Below, one piece after another: positions 6,810-7,897 of a stretch of DNA of 7,897 nucleotides (position 1 is the stretch's first letter; every line of letters starts with the position of its first letter). The stretch comes from Clostridia bacterium (GTDB taxonomy: Bacteria > Bacillota > Clostridia > Oscillospirales > CAG-382). The stretch spans positions 1-7,897 of the forward strand of contig JAFVXP010000120.1 in the NCBI GenBank assembly GCA_017501055.1. Direction: 5' to 3'. The notes under the pieces are model-generated. The model was not told where the DNA came from and did no database searches. It saw only the letters and a program-made list of their open reading frames with translations. A program made the translations under genes and the position numbers.

Positions 6810-6863
6810 ATATATATCATCGTATATTAATTTGTATATCATTTTGCGCAGGAGGTTTTCGAT

Positions 6864-7897
6864 ATGAAACAGATAAAAAGAATCGGTGTTTTAACAAGCG
6901 GCGGCGACGCTCCCGGTATGAATGCCGCAATACGTGCGGTAACACGTCTTGCGCTCTGCAAAGGTATTGAGGTTATGGGTATTTATAACGGATACCAAGG
7001 CCTTATCGACGGTGACGTAAAACAGCTTCACGAACGTGACGTTTCTTATATTATAAACCGTGGCGGAACTATGCTTTATTCGGCACGCAGTAAAGAATTC
7101 CGTGAATGGGAAGGCGTGCAGAAGGCTGCGGCGACCTGTGATAAATACGGAATCGAAGGTATTGTAACAATCGGCGGTGACGGAACCTTCAGAGGTGCCG
7201 TTGACCTTACCGACGCAGGCGTTCCCTGTATCGGTATCCCCGGTACGATAGATAACGATATTGCTTCTACCGAAGCGACGATCGGCTTTGATACGGCGAT
7301 GAATACCGTCGTTGACCTCGTTGATAAGCTCCGTGATACCAGCGAAAGCCATGCCCGCTGTACCGTTGTCGAGGTAATGGGCAGAGAAGCAGGCGATATT
7401 GCACTTCAAACCTCTATTGCCGTCGGTGCCGTAACTGCGGTTATAAAAGAAATCCCCACCGACTTCGACCAAGTAATCGAAAAAATGATAAAGGCACGTA
7501 ACGGCGGAAAGCGTAACTTTATAATTATCGCTTCTGAAGGAATGGGTAAGGATTACGGCGAAGAATTAAGCAATATGATTCAACAGCGAAGCGGTATAGA
7601 ATCACGCTTTGCAAGACTTGCTCATATCCAACGTGGCGGTTCTCCCACGTTGCGCGACAGAGTGCTCGCAACCCAAATGGGCTGTGCTGCCGTTGAAAAC
7701 CTTGTTGAAGGACAGATGAAGCAGGTTATGTGTCTTCGTGGCAATAATATTATCGCTATGGATATTTACGATGCTTTGACGGTCGATAAGCTTATGAAGG
7801 GCAAGCTCAAACCCGAAGAAGAAGCGGCAATTCCTCCCAACAAGCTTTACGATATGAAACGTATCGTATCCGACAAACAGGCGCATAAGGTATATCT
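6864..7897 (+). CDS. pfkA: ATP-dependent 6-phosphofructokinase, C-terminus beyond window
   Basis: The enzyme phosphorylates fructose 6-phosphate to fructose 1,6-bisphosphate, the committed step of glycolysis, in the cytoplasm. The frame opens at an ATG with GGAGG 8 nt upstream and stays open to the right edge (344 codons). Visible landmarks are SGGDAPGMNAAIR at 12-24, INRGGT at 63-68, GGDGT at 104-108, PGTIDND at 126-132 (catalytic D130), RDTSESH, MGR at 172-174, and HIQRGGSP with R257. Glycine 107 in GGDG, rather than Asp, marks the ATP-dependent group instead of the PPi-dependent one. Arginines R24 and R28 match effector-site arginines of E. coli PfkA. The classic bacterial enzyme ends at about 319-320 residues, but this one is still open at 344, so it has a C-terminal extension. 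It is divergent from spoIVA and has no functional link to it that I can see. Confidence 0.97.
   Translation, partial: MKQIKRIGVLTSGGDAPGMNAAIRAVTRLALCKGIEVMGIYNGYQGLIDGDVKQLHERDVSYIINRGGTMLYSARSKEFREWEGVQKAAATCDKYGIEGIVTIGGDGTFRGAVDLTDAGVPCIGIPGTIDNDIASTEATIGFDTAMNTVVDLVDKLRDTSESHARCTVVEVMGREAGDIALQTSIAVGAVTAVIKEIPTDFDQVIEKMIKARNGGKRNFIIIASEGMGKDYGEELSNMIQQRSGIESRFARLAHIQRGGSPTLRDRVLATQMGCAAVENLVEGQMKQVMCLRGNNIIAMDIYDALTVDKLMKGKLKPEEEAAIPPNKLYDMKRIVSDKQAHKVY

Noticed and set aside
6717..6863. Sigma-E promoter for spoIVA
   Set aside because: ATATT-like -35 candidates exist on the minus strand, but none has a CATACAAT-like -10 at the proper distance, so no feature was called.
6891..7472. 193-residue minus-strand frame inside pfkA
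   Set aside because: Fully antisense to unambiguous PfkA coding sequence; a by-product of codon bias.

Overview
The window looks like a chromosomal segment of an endospore-forming, low-to-moderate GC Firmicute. An uncultured or gut Clostridia of the Oscillospirales/Ruminococcaceae type is my best guess. The reasons are a full-length SpoIVA, a GerA-family germinant receptor subunit, a YlmC/YmxH-type PRC-barrel protein, strong AAGGAGG-type ribosome binding sites, and a small secreted BspA-like leucine-rich-repeat protein with a dockerin, a combination common in that group. No mobile element, CRISPR array, tRNA or rRNA was seen.

Layout. Positions 1-2385 hold a minus-strand operon: a GerA-family spore germination protein (2385-973), a polytopic membrane protein of unknown function overlapping it by 4 bp (976-323), and a soluble DUF3298/DUF4163-like protein that runs off the left edge (301-1). 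Diverging from it on the plus strand is a two-gene cell-envelope operon. It encodes a membrane-anchored protein ending in a degenerate, probably non-catalytic M23/LytM domain (2516-4180) and the secreted LRR-plus-dockerin protein (4202-4927). A strong hairpin at 4941-4978 lies between this operon and the convergent minus-strand pair spoIVA (6716-5241) and ylmC/ymxH-like (5256-4978). After a divergent intergenic region, pfkA (6-phosphofructokinase) starts at 6864 and leaves the right edge.

How the genes fit together. SpoIVA is the ATP-driven base layer of the spore coat, and the GerA protein sits in the inner spore membrane for germination, so two sporulation operons flank the envelope operon. 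The envelope operon has a sigma-A-like promoter, so its link to sporulation is only positional. PfkA is glycolytic housekeeping. The least explained parts are the two companions of the GerA protein, which do not look like the usual GerAB transporter and GerAC lipoprotein, and the pairing of a dead LytM-fold protein with a dockerin protein.
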